Shown piece after piece: positions 27,833 through 28,235 of a DNA stretch of 28,235 bases. The notes under the pieces were generated by a model. The model did no database searches, had not been told where the DNA came from, and was given only the letters and a program-made list of their open reading frames with translations. The DNA is taken from the IMG/VR virus record IMGVR_UViG_3300036668_000156, positions 1-28,235 of that record; one strand, 5' to 3'. A program made the translations under genes and the position numbers. Origin of the DNA: a virus. Positions within the stretch are counted from its first letter, which is position 1; the number at the start of each line of letters is the position of its first letter.

Positions 27833-27861
27833 TTGACAAGAACATAAAACTGATATATAAT
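27833..27861 (+). promoter_or_regulatory. Consensus sigma-70 promoter before tRNA-Gly
   Basis: A perfect TTGACA, a 17-nt spacer and a perfect TATAAT, the same quality as the 26146 promoter. It is 150 nt upstream of tRNA-Gly. No boxA follows. Confidence 0.9.
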
Positions 27862-27880
27862 TGTTCATTGAATAAGGTGT

Positions 27881-28010
27881 AGTGTACTAAAATATGGTAA
27901 CCAACTAACTGGCGGATAACCATATATTTTGCGGAATTAGTTTAATTACTTGTCCGCAGTGTGGGAAACAAGGAGGAGAAAGAGCAATTAAACGTTGGCA
28001 CAGAGTATGT
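27881..28010 (+). other. Structured leader before tRNA-Gly
   Basis: Transcribed from the promoter at 27833. It has ATATGGT and ACCATAT in the opposite order to the elements, a GCGGA/TCCGC pair, and GTTTAATT (27940) pairing with AATTAAAC (27986). No tRNA or ORF is seen. Confidence 0.4.
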
Positions 28011-28085
28011 GCGGGTGTAACTCAGTGGTAGAGTGTCAGCCTTCCAAGCTGTTCGTCGCAGGTTCAATCCCTGTCACCCGCTCCA
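28011..28085 (+). tRNA. tRNA-Gly (UCC)
   Basis: A 75-nt cloverleaf: acceptor GCGGGTG/CACCCGC perfect, loop CTTCCAA, T arm GCAGG/CCTGT with one wobble, CCA encoded. The anticodon stem has one T-T mismatch at its outer pair. Confidence 0.9.
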
Positions 28086-28111
28086 TTAAGTTTGTTGTTT
28101 TGGAAAATTCG

Positions 28112-28235
28112 ATGTATACGATATGCGCACTCTCACTGTCGTCACTGTCTGCAGGCACACGATACGAGTTGGACTATGACGAGATTGGACTGATCCTCCT
28201 ATACAGTAAGCATAGAACGATAAAAGCCAAAGAAT
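28112..28235 (+). CDS. Possible start of a protein gene, cut by the window end
   Basis: An ATG 26 nt after tRNA-Gly opens a frame that stays open for 41 codons to the window end (MYTICALSLSSL...). A GGA lies upstream. No motif is seen; it may be real or chance. Confidence 0.35.
   Translation, partial: MYTICALSLSSLSAGTRYELDYDEIGLILLYSKHRTIKAKE

Overview
The window looks like a 28 kb piece of a T4-like myovirus genome, probably marine and probably infecting a gammaproteobacterium. Every supported gene is on the + strand and most neighbours touch or overlap by 1 to 8 bases. The recognisable core is T4-type: gp61-like primase, split NrdA plus NrdB, RNase H-type 5' nuclease, a DsbA-like protein, dCMP deaminase, virion proteins with prohead-protease-like sites, and a tRNA cluster. 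The host guess rests on ideal sigma-70 promoters and on rRNA-type boxA leaders (CTCTTTAACAA) in front of the tRNAs; it is an inference.

Region 1 (1-10640) is a head and virion module. It holds a HAD phosphatase-like protein, two pol-beta-type nucleotidyltransferases, a GH-motif nucleotidylyltransferase, an AAA+ ATPase, an internal head-protein candidate, a small basic protein, a 683-residue multidomain protein with repeated I/L-D-E-L-S-K units, an Ig-like decoration-type protein and two small conserved phage proteins. Most open with a short peptide resembling the T4 capsid-targeting sequence cleaved by the gp21 protease, so this set may be enzymatic cargo of the head. Region 2 (10637-11319) is an i-spanin/o-spanin pair for the last step of lysis.

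Region 3 (11440-16785) makes primers and deoxynucleotides: primase, a DEDD-type exonuclease, ThyX, NrdA in two pieces separated by debris of a homing endonuclease, and NrdB. Region 4 (16833-18257) has a truncated homing-endonuclease-like protein, a zinc ribbon and a GIY-YIG protein. Region 5 (18254-25878) has a membrane coiled-coil protein with a peptidoglycan-binding-like segment, small regulators, a MazG-like protein, a DsbA-like protein, RNase H, dCMP deaminase, a metallophosphoesterase and several small unknown genes.

Region 6 (25879-28235) has almost no protein-coding sequence. It carries seven sound or nearly sound tRNAs (Glu, Asp, Pro, Ala, Thr, Leu, Gly), a second Asp copy with a stem mismatch, a Thr copy missing 12 nt, an Asp fragment and a type II tRNA-like remnant. 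Four strong or plausible sigma-70 promoters and two boxA sites drive it. Interleaved is the most unusual feature of the window: seven inverted-repeat elements of 71-96 nt, most ending in CCATATT...AATATGG, whose arms differ between copies but nearly always keep pairing. Several abut tRNA ends or promoters. I could not fold them as standard tRNAs and do not recognise them as a known RNA family.
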